This document shows, piece by piece, positions 43,485 to 54,368 of a stretch of 64,000 nt of DNA (within the stretch, counting starts at the first letter, position 1; every line of letters begins with the position of its first letter). The stretch is from the NCBI RefSeq assembly GCF_002102175.1, contig NZ_LQOX01000115.1, positions 62,001-126,000 of the forward strand. Direction: 5' to 3'. The position numbers were made by a program, and so were the translations under genes. The notes beneath the pieces are model-generated. The model saw only the letters and a program-made list of their open reading frames with translations. It was not told the DNA's origin and ran no database searches. The DNA is from Mycobacterium gastri. GTDB lineage: Bacteria > Actinomycetota > Actinomycetes > Mycobacteriales > Mycobacteriaceae.

Positions 43485-44531
43485 ATGACGAATGACCCTA
43501 TCGAACCACTCGAAATCGCCCGTAACGTCGTCCTGGTGGACGTAGAGGTGCTGAAAAACGCAGTGCTGCTGGCCTGCCGCGCCCCGTCGGTCCACAACAG
43601 TCAACCGTGGCGATGGGTCGTCGAGCACAGCGGCAACATCTACACTGCCCACCTGTTCGTGGATCGCCAGCGAACCGTCCCGGCCACCGATCATTCCGGC
43701 CGGCAGACGCTCATGAGCTGCGGCGCGGCACTCGACCACCTCCAAGTCGCGATGACGGCCGCTCATTGGCAGGCGAGCATCACCCGCCTGCCTAACCCGA
43801 ACGACCCCGACCACTTGGCCATAGTCGAATTCAGCCCCATCGATCACGTCACCGCGGCCCAGCGACAGCGCGCCCAGGCAATTCTGCAGCGCCGAACCGA
43901 TCGGCTTCCGTTTCACCGCCCCAGTTACTGGAACCTTTTCGAGCCGGTGCTGCGCGGCGCCGTCGACGACGACGTTGCGATGCTGGATGTCCTCACCGAC
44001 GAGCAACGGCCGCTACTGGTGCAGGCATCACAATTCAGCGAAGCCCTGCGTCGTGACGATGCGTCCTATCATGCCGAACTTGATTGGTGGACTTCACCAT
44101 TCGCGCTAGCAGAGGGTGTGCCACCAAGCGCACTGGCATCCGACACCGAACGCCTCCGGGTCGACGTGGGCCGGGATTTCCCGGTGCGAAGCCACCAGCA
44201 GCGCCGGGCGCAGATCACGGCCGACTGGTCGAAAATCCTGGTGCTGTCCACGCCGCACGACGCGCGGATCGACGTTTTGCGGTGCGGAGAAGTGCTGTCG
44301 ACCATCCTGCTCGAATGCACCGTGGCCGGGATGGCGACCTGCACGCTATCCCATCTCATCGAATCGCGGGAAAGCCGCGACATCATCCGTGGCCTGATCG
44401 GCCAACGCGGCGAGCCGCAAGTCCTGGTCCGGGTCGGCATCACCCCACCCATCGACGACTTTCCGTCGCCGACCCCGCGCCGGCCGCTAGCGAGCGTCCT
44501 CGAAATTCGCCGCAAACCCGAGAAAGGTTGA
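43485..44531 (+). CDS. Acg/Rv3127-family nitroreductase-like protein
   Basis: 348 residues. R-A-P-S-V-H-N-S-Q-P-W-R-W near residue 33 is the signature of the Acg/Rv3127/Rv3131 group of NAD(P)H nitroreductase-like flavoproteins induced by DosR. A second hallmark is A-G-M-A-T-C-T-L-S-H-L-I-E. In Acg itself the FMN pocket is blocked and the protein may sequester FMN. The true start may be as late as about codon 20 (GTG 43533). The 213 bp upstream hold no convincing DosR box. Followed four bases later by a flavin-binding split-barrel gene. Confidence 0.85.
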   Translation: MTNDPIEPLEIARNVVLVDVEVLKNAVLLACRAPSVHNSQPWRWVVEHSGNIYTAHLFVDRQRTVPATDHSGRQTLMSCGAALDHLQVAMTAAHWQASITRLPNPNDPDHLAIVEFSPIDHVTAAQRQRAQAILQRRTDRLPFHRPSYWNLFEPVLRGAVDDDVAMLDVLTDEQRPLLVQASQFSEALRRDDASYHAELDWWTSPFALAEGVPPSALASDTERLRVDVGRDFPVRSHQQRRAQITADWSKILVLSTPHDARIDVLRCGEVLSTILLECTVAGMATCTLSHLIESRESRDIIRGLIGQRGEPQVLVRVGITPPIDDFPSPTPRRPLASVLEIRRKPEKG

Positions 44532-44535
44532 GCTG

Positions 44536-44964
44536 ATGCCCGATGAGCCAGTTACATTCCTGTCCGACGAGGAAAGTTGGAAACTGCTGAGCAGCGCCGC
44601 TCTGGGCCGGCTGGTGACAAGCATTGCCGGTGAGCCCGAGATCTTCCCGGTCAACTACGTCGTGCAGGATCGCACCGTGCTCTTCCGAACGGCCGAAGGC
44701 ACGAAATTGTTTCTCGCCGTGACGAATAGCCCAGTCGCCTTCGAGGCCGACGATCACAACGCCGAGGAAGGCTGGAGTGTGATCGTCAAAGGCTACGCAC
44801 GAGTTCTGCATACCGACGCGGAGGTCCAGAAAGCCGAGCAGGCCCAACTAAGGCCGTGGGTCGCGACGTTGAAGCTGCACTACGTGCGGGTTATCCCATC
44901 CGAAATCACCGGCCGGCGTTTCTTGTTCGGACCGGAGCCGGACCGTACCGAGACGTTTGCGTGA
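44536..44964 (+). CDS. Pyridoxamine 5'-phosphate oxidase-like split-barrel protein
   Basis: 142 residues of the flavin/F420-binding split barrel: L-x-x-A-A-L-G-R-L-V-T-S-I-A-G-E-P-E-I-F-P-V-N-Y, then V-L-F-R-T-A-E-G-T-K-L, then the W-S-V-I-V-K-G-Y-A-R-V strand. Comparable to Rv3129 of the DosR regulon. It follows the nitroreductase-like gene by four bases, so is likely cotranscribed. Cofactor and substrate unknown. Confidence 0.82.
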   Translation: MPDEPVTFLSDEESWKLLSSAALGRLVTSIAGEPEIFPVNYVVQDRTVLFRTAEGTKLFLAVTNSPVAFEADDHNAEEGWSVIVKGYARVLHTDAEVQKAEQAQLRPWVATLKLHYVRVIPSEITGRRFLFGPEPDRTETFA

Positions 44965-44971
44965 CAGGGGT

Positions 44972-45388
44972 TCACCGCCCGACGAATGCGTCGAGTTCGG
45001 GGGCATCGTCACCGGTGAGCCGCCGATGCATGGCCCATGCCATCCGGGCGGCCTGAACTTTCGCACGGTCGGCCGCCAGTCCGTGATACATCGTGTCGAC
45101 GGTGTCGTTCCACAGGGTCAGCCACCGGACGAAGTGACGATCCGACAGCGGGGTCTTCTGGTGTACATCTCGGTGAGCGGTCACCGCGCTCCCGCGGTAT
45201 AGCCCAGCACCGAACAACACCGTCTCCCAGAAGTCGCACATGACCGGAAGGTGCGCGTCCAACCCGCTGGCCCGCAGCTCGGCGAACGGTTCGGCGAGGA
45301 CTTCGTCGGTCAACGCCCGACCATAGAAACGGCGCAGCAGTGCCTCTACGTCGAAACGGTCGACGATATCGGGTCCACTCATCGTCAC
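44972..45388 (-). CDS. Group III truncated hemoglobin
   Basis: 138 residues with a 2-on-2 globin pattern: F-Y-G-R-A-L-T-D-E-V-L at helices A-B, H-L-P-V-M-C-D-F-W-E-T-V-L at helix E, and the proximal His in L-S-D-R-H-F-V-R-W-L, including the conserved Trp. Group III globins bind O2 and NO; Campylobacter Ctb is the best-known member. The GTG start overlaps the tgs1 TGA by three bases (GTGA), so it is translationally coupled to tgs1. I do not recall a globin at this place in M. tuberculosis. Confidence 0.85.
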   Translation of the reverse strand: MTMSGPDIVDRFDVEALLRRFYGRALTDEVLAEPFAELRASGLDAHLPVMCDFWETVLFGAGLYRGSAVTAHRDVHQKTPLSDRHFVRWLTLWNDTVDTMYHGLAADRAKVQAARMAWAMHRRLTGDDAPELDAFVGR

Positions 45389-46776
45389 ACGACGAGGGAC
45401 AATGGTCCTCGGGTGCGACGGGCCTTGCGCCGCTTGCTGATTGCCACCAGCCGTGCTACCGCGGCTTCGATTCCCCGCGCCAGTTGGTCGACGTCGGCCA
45501 CCGCGTCATAGTCGGTGAGAATGCCGAAGCACAGGTCGTCGGCGTAGCTGAGCATGGCAACGCCGGTTCGCAGGTGCATCGCCAGCGGCGGAACCGGGTA
45601 CACCGCGACCACCCTTTTGCCCATGACCCGCAGCGAGTGACGCGGCCCGGGCACATTCGTCGCCACCATCACGATCCCCCGCTGCGGCAACCGCATCAGC
45701 AGGCCGACCGTCCAGGCCGTCACCGCGAACGGAATGCGATTCGCAAACGACATGAACACGTTTCCGGCTTGCGGCTGACCGCTGGTCTTGGCCCGGCTCA
45801 ACCGTTCATGTACCCTGCGCAGCCGCTGCACCGGATCCTCCTCCTCCACGGGAAGATCCGGAAGCATCGCGGACACGCGATTGTCGATCTCGCCGAAGGC
45901 GTCCGTCGACCGGACCGAAACCGGCACCAAAGTGCGCAATGAACCCCGCCTGGGCCGTTGCCCGCGCGCAACCAGGACGTTACGGTAGCTCTCGGTAATC
46001 GCCGCCAGGGCAACGTCGTTGATGGTGACTCCGAACGTCTGGCACACCAGATCGAGGTCGGCCAGCGACACCCGCGCCCCGCCGAACCGACGCAAGTCGC
46101 TCAGCGGCCCGTTCAGCGTCGACTCGGCGGGGGTCAACACACCGGCGAGCAGTTCGCCGGCGCCCTGGACGACGCGGACGATACCCGACGTGATCGCGCC
46201 GGGGGCAGTCCATAGGCCACTCAGCAGGCTCAGTGGATTCGATGCGCCCAACTCTGGTTTCAGCGCGGCGTGGGTCTTCGCCGCGAAACTGTCCCGAGCG
46301 ACATGACCGCTGGGGTCGCACAATCCGGCCAGGATGTGGGAAGCCGCGATTCCGTCGGCCATGCAGTGGTGGACCTTGGTCAGCATCGCCCACCTGTCGT
46401 CGGTGAGACCTTCGATGACCCAGAGCTCCCACAGCGGGCGGTCGCGGTCCAAACGCCGGGCCATTACATCGGCGACCAGCCGGTACAGCTCGCGGTCGTC
46501 GCCCGGATGCGGCACCGCAACCCGCCGCACGTGCCGGTCGATGTCGAAGTCCGGGTCGTCCACCCATTCCGGAGCGCCCAAGTCCAACGGGTGCAGCCGC
46601 AACCGTTGCCCGAACCGCGGACAGGTGCGAATACGTTCAGCAAACACCGATACCAACACATCCTGGTCGGGCGCCGGGCCTTCGATGACCGCGAGGCCGC
46701 CGATGGCCAGACTGACTCGCGGATCGACATCCTCGGCTTTGAGGAACCCGGCGTCCAGCGTGGTCAGGTGAGTCAT
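45385..46776 (-). CDS. tgs1: Diacylglycerol acyltransferase / wax ester synthase Tgs1
   Basis: 463 residues, start MTHLTTLDAGF at 46776. The catalytic H-H-x-x-x-D-G is V-H-H-C-M-A-D-G; other WS/DGAT features are N-D-V-A-L-A-A-I-T, T-N-V-P-G-P and the terminal P-L-S-L-V-V. It acylates diacylglycerol to store triacylglycerol in hypoxia; Rv3130c is the M. tuberculosis ortholog and is strongly DosR-controlled. A matching DosR box is 70-87 bp upstream. A truncated hemoglobin gene overlaps its 3' end. Confidence 0.95.
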   Translation of the reverse strand: MTHLTTLDAGFLKAEDVDPRVSLAIGGLAVIEGPAPDQDVLVSVFAERIRTCPRFGQRLRLHPLDLGAPEWVDDPDFDIDRHVRRVAVPHPGDDRELYRLVADVMARRLDRDRPLWELWVIEGLTDDRWAMLTKVHHCMADGIAASHILAGLCDPSGHVARDSFAAKTHAALKPELGASNPLSLLSGLWTAPGAITSGIVRVVQGAGELLAGVLTPAESTLNGPLSDLRRFGGARVSLADLDLVCQTFGVTINDVALAAITESYRNVLVARGQRPRRGSLRTLVPVSVRSTDAFGEIDNRVSAMLPDLPVEEEDPVQRLRRVHERLSRAKTSGQPQAGNVFMSFANRIPFAVTAWTVGLLMRLPQRGIVMVATNVPGPRHSLRVMGKRVVAVYPVPPLAMHLRTGVAMLSYADDLCFGILTDYDAVADVDQLARGIEAAVARLVAISKRRKARRTRGPLSLVV

Positions 46777-46845
46777 TATCGGTATCTTTTCCCCAGTTAT
46801 CTGCAACTCTCAGTAACACTATGCCCCGTGCACGGCCATCGCGGC

Positions 46846-46863
46846 AGGGCCAAAAGTCCCTGG
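46846..46863. promoter_or_regulatory. DosR (DevR) box between tgs1 and the Rv3131-type gene
   Basis: AGGGCCAAAAGTCCCTGG contains GGGCCAAAAGTCCC (46847-46860), an excellent fit to the DosR consensus GGGACTnnnGTCCC, with both GGG and CCC blocks conserved. It lies between the divergent tgs1 and nitroreductase genes, as in M. tuberculosis, and can serve both. Confidence 0.8.
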
Positions 46864-46961
46864 TTGCCGGGGGCTTCCTCCTCTGCCACGATCGGGTGTT
46901 CCGTGTCGATCCTTGATGCATGACAGCGATGGGACGGCTTGTCTGAATCGGAAAGGCAGCC

Positions 46962-49673
<2,712 letters not shown>

Positions 49674-50321
49674 TCATCCAGCGCCTGGCCGCGAGCGCTG
49701 CAACTGCGTTGCGAATACCGCGGCTTGCGTCCGGCGCTCCATTCCCAGCTTGGCCAACAGCCGCGATACGTAGTTCTTCACCGTCTTTTCGGCCAAGAAC
49801 ATCCGGTCGGCGATCTGCTTGTTGGTAAGACCCTCGCTCAACAGCCCCAGCAGTGTCCGCTCCTGCTCGGTCAGGCCCGACAACGGGTCCGGCTTCTCGA
49901 CACCGCCCCGCAGTTTGGACATCAACGCGGCAGCGGCCCGATTGTCGAGCAGCGACCGTCCCGCGCCTACCTCTTTTACGGCGCGGGCCAATTCCATCCC
50001 CTTGATGTCCTTGACGACATATCCACTGGCACCGGCCAGGATCGCATCCAGCATCGCCTCATCGGAGGTGTACGACGTCAGGATCAGACAGCGCAGTTCC
50101 GGCATGCGCGACAACAGGTCTCGGCACAGCTCGATGCCATTGCCGTCGGGCAACCGGACGTCGAGCACCGCCACGTCGGGGTTAGCCGCCGGAATTCTGG
50201 CCATCGCTTCGCCAACCGAACCCGCCTCACCGACGACCTCGAGATGAGGGTCCGCGTCGAGCAGGTCGATCAGGCCGCGCCGTACCACCTCGTGGTCGTC
50301 GACCAAGAAGACTGTTACCAA
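49674..50321 (-). CDS. devR: Dormancy response regulator DevR (DosR)
   Basis: 215 residues. Receiver domain with Asp8/Asp9, the phospho-acceptor Asp54 ([11 protein letters not shown]), Thr82 and the lysine of Y-V-V-K-D. The C-terminal NarL/LuxR helix-turn-helix contains [22 protein letters not shown], and K-T-V-K-N-Y-V-S. It activates genes bearing the GGGACT-type palindrome. All key residues are intact. Confidence 0.98.
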   Translation of the reverse strand: MVTVFLVDDHEVVRRGLIDLLDADPHLEVVGEAGSVGEAMARIPAANPDVAVLDVRLPDGNGIELCRDLLSRMPELRCLILTSYTSDEAMLDAILAGASGYVVKDIKGMELARAVKEVGAGRSLLDNRAAAALMSKLRGGVEKPDPLSGLTEQERTLLGLLSEGLTNKQIADRMFLAEKTVKNYVSRLLAKLGMERRTQAAVFATQLQRSRPGAG

Positions 50322-50357
50322 GACATCACTCCTGAGATCGTCCCGAGATTGGCTGTT

Positions 50358-51158
50358 CTACAAGTTGCCACTGCGCACGGTCAGCACCGAGCATCCCGCG
50401 CTGTAGACGTTGCACACCTGCGCGGCATGGGAGTCGGTGACATACAGCTGGTCCGGCTTGGCATTGGCGGCAATGTAACGGCAGGCATGTCCGCGGATGA
50501 CCGTCGACTCGACCTTGACGTCGGGGTACAGCCGCGTCCACCGGGCCAGCCGGCGGGTCAGTTGCGCTTGCGCCAAACGGCTTCCGTCGCCGGCGTCGCC
50601 CGATGTCTCGGCCGCGCGTGCCGAAAGAGCCCGCAGCGCAACCCCCCTCAGCCTTGCCTCCTCGAACGCATGTCGCAGCACCGAACCGTTGTTCAGCTCC
50701 GCGACCACCGTGCTGACCTTGGGCACCGGCACTCCGCCGGGGGGCAGCTGGATGACCGCCACCGGGCATAGCGCCGCTCCGGCCAGGGTCGCCGCGACCG
50801 AGCCCTCGCCGCGGCGCGCGTGGTTGAGCCCGATGGACCCGACACAGACCATCACCGCCGACCTGGACTCCTCCATCAGCTTGGTGAGCGGCCTGCCCCA
50901 CAGGACTTCGGTTTCCACCTTGATCGGACGCCCGGTTGCTTCAACGGCACGGCACACATCGAACAGTGCCGCGTGCGCCGTGCCTTGCCGACCATCACGA
51001 CCGCCGCCGCCCGACGGTTCCAGCGGATCGATGACGTACACCAGGCGCAGCGGAATGTCTCGGCTGACCGCCTCGTCGATCGCCCACAGCGCTGCCTGGG
51101 TTGCCGCCTTCGATCCGTCGATACCGACGACCACCGCCGGAGCTGACGGGTTGCTCAT
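50358..51158 (-). CDS. Universal stress protein (Rv3134c-like)
   Basis: 266 residues from ATG 51158, with AGGAG seven bases upstream. Begins V-V-V-G-I-D-G-S-K, typical UspA. The G-x2-G-x9-G region (V-G-S-I-G-L-N-H-A-R-R-G-E-G-S-V-A) is partly degenerate, so ATP binding is uncertain. First gene of the usp-devR-devS operon, so the DevR boxes upstream drive autoregulation. Confidence 0.9.
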   Translation of the reverse strand: MSNPSAPAVVVGIDGSKAATQAALWAIDEAVSRDIPLRLVYVIDPLEPSGGGGRDGRQGTAHAALFDVCRAVEATGRPIKVETEVLWGRPLTKLMEESRSAVMVCVGSIGLNHARRGEGSVAATLAGAALCPVAVIQLPPGGVPVPKVSTVVAELNNGSVLRHAFEEARLRGVALRALSARAAETSGDAGDGSRLAQAQLTRRLARWTRLYPDVKVESTVIRGHACRYIAANAKPDQLYVTDSHAAQVCNVYSAGCSVLTVRSGNL

Positions 51159-51222
51159 CGTGCTCTCCTCTGCTGAGCCGTTGGCTACTCGCACGTTATC
51201 GATGAGGCACCCGGCTTACCCA

Positions 51223-51257
51223 GGGGCGTTGGTCCCGATATCGGTGCCATTGGTCCC
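51223..51257. promoter_or_regulatory. Two tandem DosR-type boxes between usp-devR-devS and norB
   Basis: On the minus strand GGGACCAACGCCCC (complement of 51223-51236) and GGGACCAATGGCACC (complement of 51243-51257) both keep the GGGAC core of a DosR site, spaced about two helical turns apart. They are 65-100 bp from the usp start and 140-170 bp from the norB start. Paired boxes before Rv3134c are known in M. tuberculosis; here they could also control the divergent nitric oxide reductase. Confidence 0.6.
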
Positions 51258-51395
51258 TACAGAACAGCGGCCGGTCAAACGCACTATTGCCAGGGCCGCG
51301 TTAGACGAATTGGATGTTTACGAGCCGTCGTTGCATGTGAACAAGGAGTTGAATCCGCGGCGATACAGCCCATCATCCAGACAGGAGATCTCGGA

Positions 51396-53738
51396 ATGGC
51401 TGCTCAACAGACATCGTCATCGCCAATTCCCAGCCGGCAATCGTCGCGTCCCTTGATCGGGAAGGGCTGGATTCAGGGTGTGGCCCTGGTGATGATCTTC
51501 GGCTTCCTGGTGATGGGAATCCTGGTCTACCGCACCTATACCGCGGCGATGCCGCTGCCGGACAAGGTCGTCACCGAATCGGGCAAGGTACTGTTCACCG
51601 GCGATGACATCACCCGCGGCCAAGAGCTCTACCAGGTGCGTGGCCTCATGCAATACGGATCGGTGCTCGGCCACGGCGCCTACCTGGGGCCCGACTACAC
51701 CGCCGACTACCTGCGCATGGCCACCGACGACGTCGCCGATCAACTGCGGGCCGAAGGTGTGGCCGACCCACGCGATCGGGTGGTCACCGAATTCCGGACC
51801 AACCGCTACAACCCCGACACCAAGACGCTGGTGTTCACCGACCGCCAGGCTGCGGCGTTCGGTCGGATTCAAGACCATTACGCGGCCTACTTCGGGGAGA
51901 ACTCGACGAAGTACGGGCTGCTGCCGCAGCTGATCACCGACAAGGCGCAAATCCGGGACCTGACCGCGTTCTACGCCTGGACGGCATGGGCGGCCGCCGC
52001 CGAGCGGCCCGGCCACAAGTACAGCTACACCAACAACTGGCCGGCCGAGCCGCGAGTCGACAACGGTCCGACCGCAGCGGTGATCTTGTGGTCGGCGCTG
52101 TCGCTGATCGCGTTGCTGGGCGGCATCGGGATCATGTTCGCCATCTACGGACGGTGGAGCCAGAAGGTCGGCTGGCACAGCGCCGAGGCGTCCAACCTCT
52201 CCTTCCGCCAACCCGGCGAGGTGAGCCTGACGCCGGCCCAGCGGGCGACCATCTGGTTCTTCGCGATCGTGTCGGTGCTCTTCCTGGCCCAAACACTGCT
52301 GGGCGCCGCCGCCGAGCACTACCGGGCCGATTTGTCGAACTTCTTCGGCCTGGACCTGGCCCGGCTGCTGCCCTACAACCTGGCCCGCACCTGGCATCTG
52401 CAGCTGGCGCTGTTCTGGACCGCGGCGGCGTTTCTGGCCGGCGGCATCTTCCTGGTGCCGTTCATCAGCCGTCGGGAGCCCAAACGCCAGGGCCTGCTGG
52501 CCTACGTGCTGCTGGGCGCGGTTGCGGTCGTGGTGTTCGGCTCGCTGATCTGCGAGGCGCTGTCCATCTACGGCGTGATTCCCCGCGGCGGGCTGCTCTC
52601 CCAGCAGTGGGAGTACCTCGACCTGCCGCGGCTGTGGCAGATCCTGCTGATCGTCGGCATGTTCGTCTGGATCGCGATCATCTGGCGCGGCATGCGCGCC
52701 CGGCTCAAAGGCGAGTCGAAGATGAACATGCCGTGGCTGTTCTTCTTCTCCGGCCTGGCGATCCCCACCTTCTACACCGTGGGGCTGCTGGCCAGCAGCG
52801 GCACCCACTACACCGTCGCTGATTTCTGGCGGTTCTGGGTGGTGCACCTGTGGGTCGAGGACTTCCTGGAACTGTTCACCACCGTGATGGTGGCCTATAT
52901 GTTCGTGCTGCTCGGTGTGGTGCGGGAACGCATCGCCCTGGGCGTGATCTTCCTCGACGTCATCCTGTACTCCGCCGGCGGCGTCATCGGCACCATGCAC
53001 CACCTGTACTTCTCCGGCACCCCGGTGGAGCACATGGCGCTGGGCGCGTTCTTCTCGGCTGCCGAGGTCATTCCGCTGACCTTCCTGACGGTCGAGGCGT
53101 GGGCGTTCCTGCAGCTGGGCGCGCGCCAACAGTCCGGCGACGGCAACCCGTTCCCGCATCGCTGGGCGGTGATGTTCCTGGTTGCGGTCGGGTTCTGGAA
53201 CTTCGTGGGAGCGGGCATCTTCGGGTTCCTGATTAACCTGCCGGTGGTGTCCTACTACGAGATCGGCACCGCGCTGACGGCAAACCACGGGCACGCGGCC
53301 ATGATGGGGGTATACGGCATGCTGGCCGTCGGCCTGGCGATGTTCGCCTTCCGCTATGTGATCCCGGCCGACAAGTGGCCGGAGAAGCTGGCACGAATCT
53401 CGTTCTGGGGCATGAACATCGGCCTGGCCTGGATGGTGTTCGCCACCCTGCTGCCGCTGGGCATCCTGCAGCTCTATCACTCGGTCAACGACGGCTACTT
53501 CGAGGCGCGGTCGCTGGGCTACATCACCAAGCCCGGCAACGCGGTGATCGAATGGCTGCGGATGCCCGGTGATCTGATCCTCATCGTCGGCGGCGTGCTG
53601 CCGTTCGTCTGGATCGCCTGGACCGCGCTGCGCAACTTCCGCTCCGGGTCGACGGTCGAGGAATTGCCGGAACACCCGCTCTACACCGAGGTCCACGCGG
53701 AGTCGACATCCGGTGCTCAATCGCCGGCGAGGGACTGA
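51396..53738 (+). CDS. norB: Quinol-dependent nitric oxide reductase (qNOR)
   Basis: 780 residues, about 14 transmembrane helices. The N-terminal 230 residues are the qNOR-specific extension (first TM, then a periplasmic domain with Y-Q-V-R-G-L-M-Q-Y-G-S-V-L-G-H-G-A-Y-L-G-P-D-Y). The catalytic part holds heme/FeB histidines, for example in T-W-H-L-Q-L-A-L, M-H-H-L-Y-F-S-G and N-H-G-H-A-A-M-M-G. The single-subunit form oxidises quinol and reduces 2 NO to N2O without cytochrome c. AGGAG lies eight bases before the ATG. It heads a tight three-gene set and is divergent from usp-devR-devS. I recall no qNOR at this locus in M. tuberculosis. Confidence 0.95.
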   Translation: MAAQQTSSSPIPSRQSSRPLIGKGWIQGVALVMIFGFLVMGILVYRTYTAAMPLPDKVVTESGKVLFTGDDITRGQELYQVRGLMQYGSVLGHGAYLGPDYTADYLRMATDDVADQLRAEGVADPRDRVVTEFRTNRYNPDTKTLVFTDRQAAAFGRIQDHYAAYFGENSTKYGLLPQLITDKAQIRDLTAFYAWTAWAAAAERPGHKYSYTNNWPAEPRVDNGPTAAVILWSALSLIALLGGIGIMFAIYGRWSQKVGWHSAEASNLSFRQPGEVSLTPAQRATIWFFAIVSVLFLAQTLLGAAAEHYRADLSNFFGLDLARLLPYNLARTWHLQLALFWTAAAFLAGGIFLVPFISRREPKRQGLLAYVLLGAVAVVVFGSLICEALSIYGVIPRGGLLSQQWEYLDLPRLWQILLIVGMFVWIAIIWRGMRARLKGESKMNMPWLFFFSGLAIPTFYTVGLLASSGTHYTVADFWRFWVVHLWVEDFLELFTTVMVAYMFVLLGVVRERIALGVIFLDVILYSAGGVIGTMHHLYFSGTPVEHMALGAFFSAAEVIPLTFLTVEAWAFLQLGARQQSGDGNPFPHRWAVMFLVAVGFWNFVGAGIFGFLINLPVVSYYEIGTALTANHGHAAMMGVYGMLAVGLAMFAFRYVIPADKWPEKLARISFWGMNIGLAWMVFATLLPLGILQLYHSVNDGYFEARSLGYITKPGNAVIEWLRMPGDLILIVGGVLPFVWIAWTALRNFRSGSTVEELPEHPLYTEVHAESTSGAQSPARD

Positions 53739-53741
53739 GCG

Positions 53742-54368
53742 GTGGCGCCGCCGGCTGCCTCGGTCTGGCTGTTCGCCGGGTATTCGCTGGCGTTGCTGGC
53801 CATCGGGTGGAGCTTCGACTCGATGGCGCGGCGGGCATCAGCGCGTGCGGCGCGCTGGCGCACCGGCCGATTCACGTATCACCCCGACCACGACGCCTGG
53901 GTGTGTCCACAGGATCAGTGGCTGTGGCCGAGTTCGTTCGATCCCAAGCATCGGGTCATGCGTTATCGCGCGTTGCCGGTGGTGTGCAACAGCTGTCCGG
54001 TCAAAGACAGCTGCACGACGTCGGACCACGGCCGGGAGATCAGCCGGGAGGTGGACCCGTGGCCGCACTCGGACGCCGGCCGGTTTCACCGCGGGATCTC
54101 CTGCTGCGTAGCCGCTTTGGGAATCGTGCTGCCGCTGGCGACATTGATCGCCAATCACTCGCCGGCTGAGGTGTTGGTGTTGACGGGCACCATACTGGTG
54201 GTCGTGCTGCTCGGGTTGCCACTCGCCCGCCACCTGTGGAACACCCCGTCCAACGCGCCGGATTATCTACCGCATCGCACCGCGATCGAAGACCAGGTGG
54301 CCGCCGCGATCGACCGCTATTCGACTCGCTGGGGCGGCTGGGAAGGCAAGGAGGACAAGACATCGTGA
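53742..54368 (+). CDS. Membrane protein with a transposase-like Cys4 zinc-ribbon motif
   Basis: 208 residues starting at GTG 53742, three bases after norB. One N-terminal membrane helix (about 7-24) and two later ones (about 121-138 and 144-164) flank a cytoplasmic stretch with Cys55, Cys82, Cys85 and Cys91 (W-V-C-P-Q-D ... C-N-S-C-P-V-K-D-S-C-T-T-S-D-H-G-R-E-I). The C-x2-C-P-x5-C-T-x-S-x-x-G-R-x-I pattern is the zinc-ribbon of IS1182-type DDE transposases, here without any transposase core. Possibly a metal- or redox-responsive accessory of qNOR. The 3' end overlaps the slipin start (GTGA). Confidence 0.75.
   Translation: MAPPAASVWLFAGYSLALLAIGWSFDSMARRASARAARWRTGRFTYHPDHDAWVCPQDQWLWPSSFDPKHRVMRYRALPVVCNSCPVKDSCTTSDHGREISREVDPWPHSDAGRFHRGISCCVAALGIVLPLATLIANHSPAEVLVLTGTILVVVLLGLPLARHLWNTPSNAPDYLPHRTAIEDQVAAAIDRYSTRWGGWEGKEDKTS

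Noticed and set aside
51417..53720. 767-residue open frame antisense to norB
   Set aside because: Composition (His/Gln/Asp/Arg-rich, no hydrophobic pattern) is that of an antisense shadow; norB on the plus strand is unmistakable.
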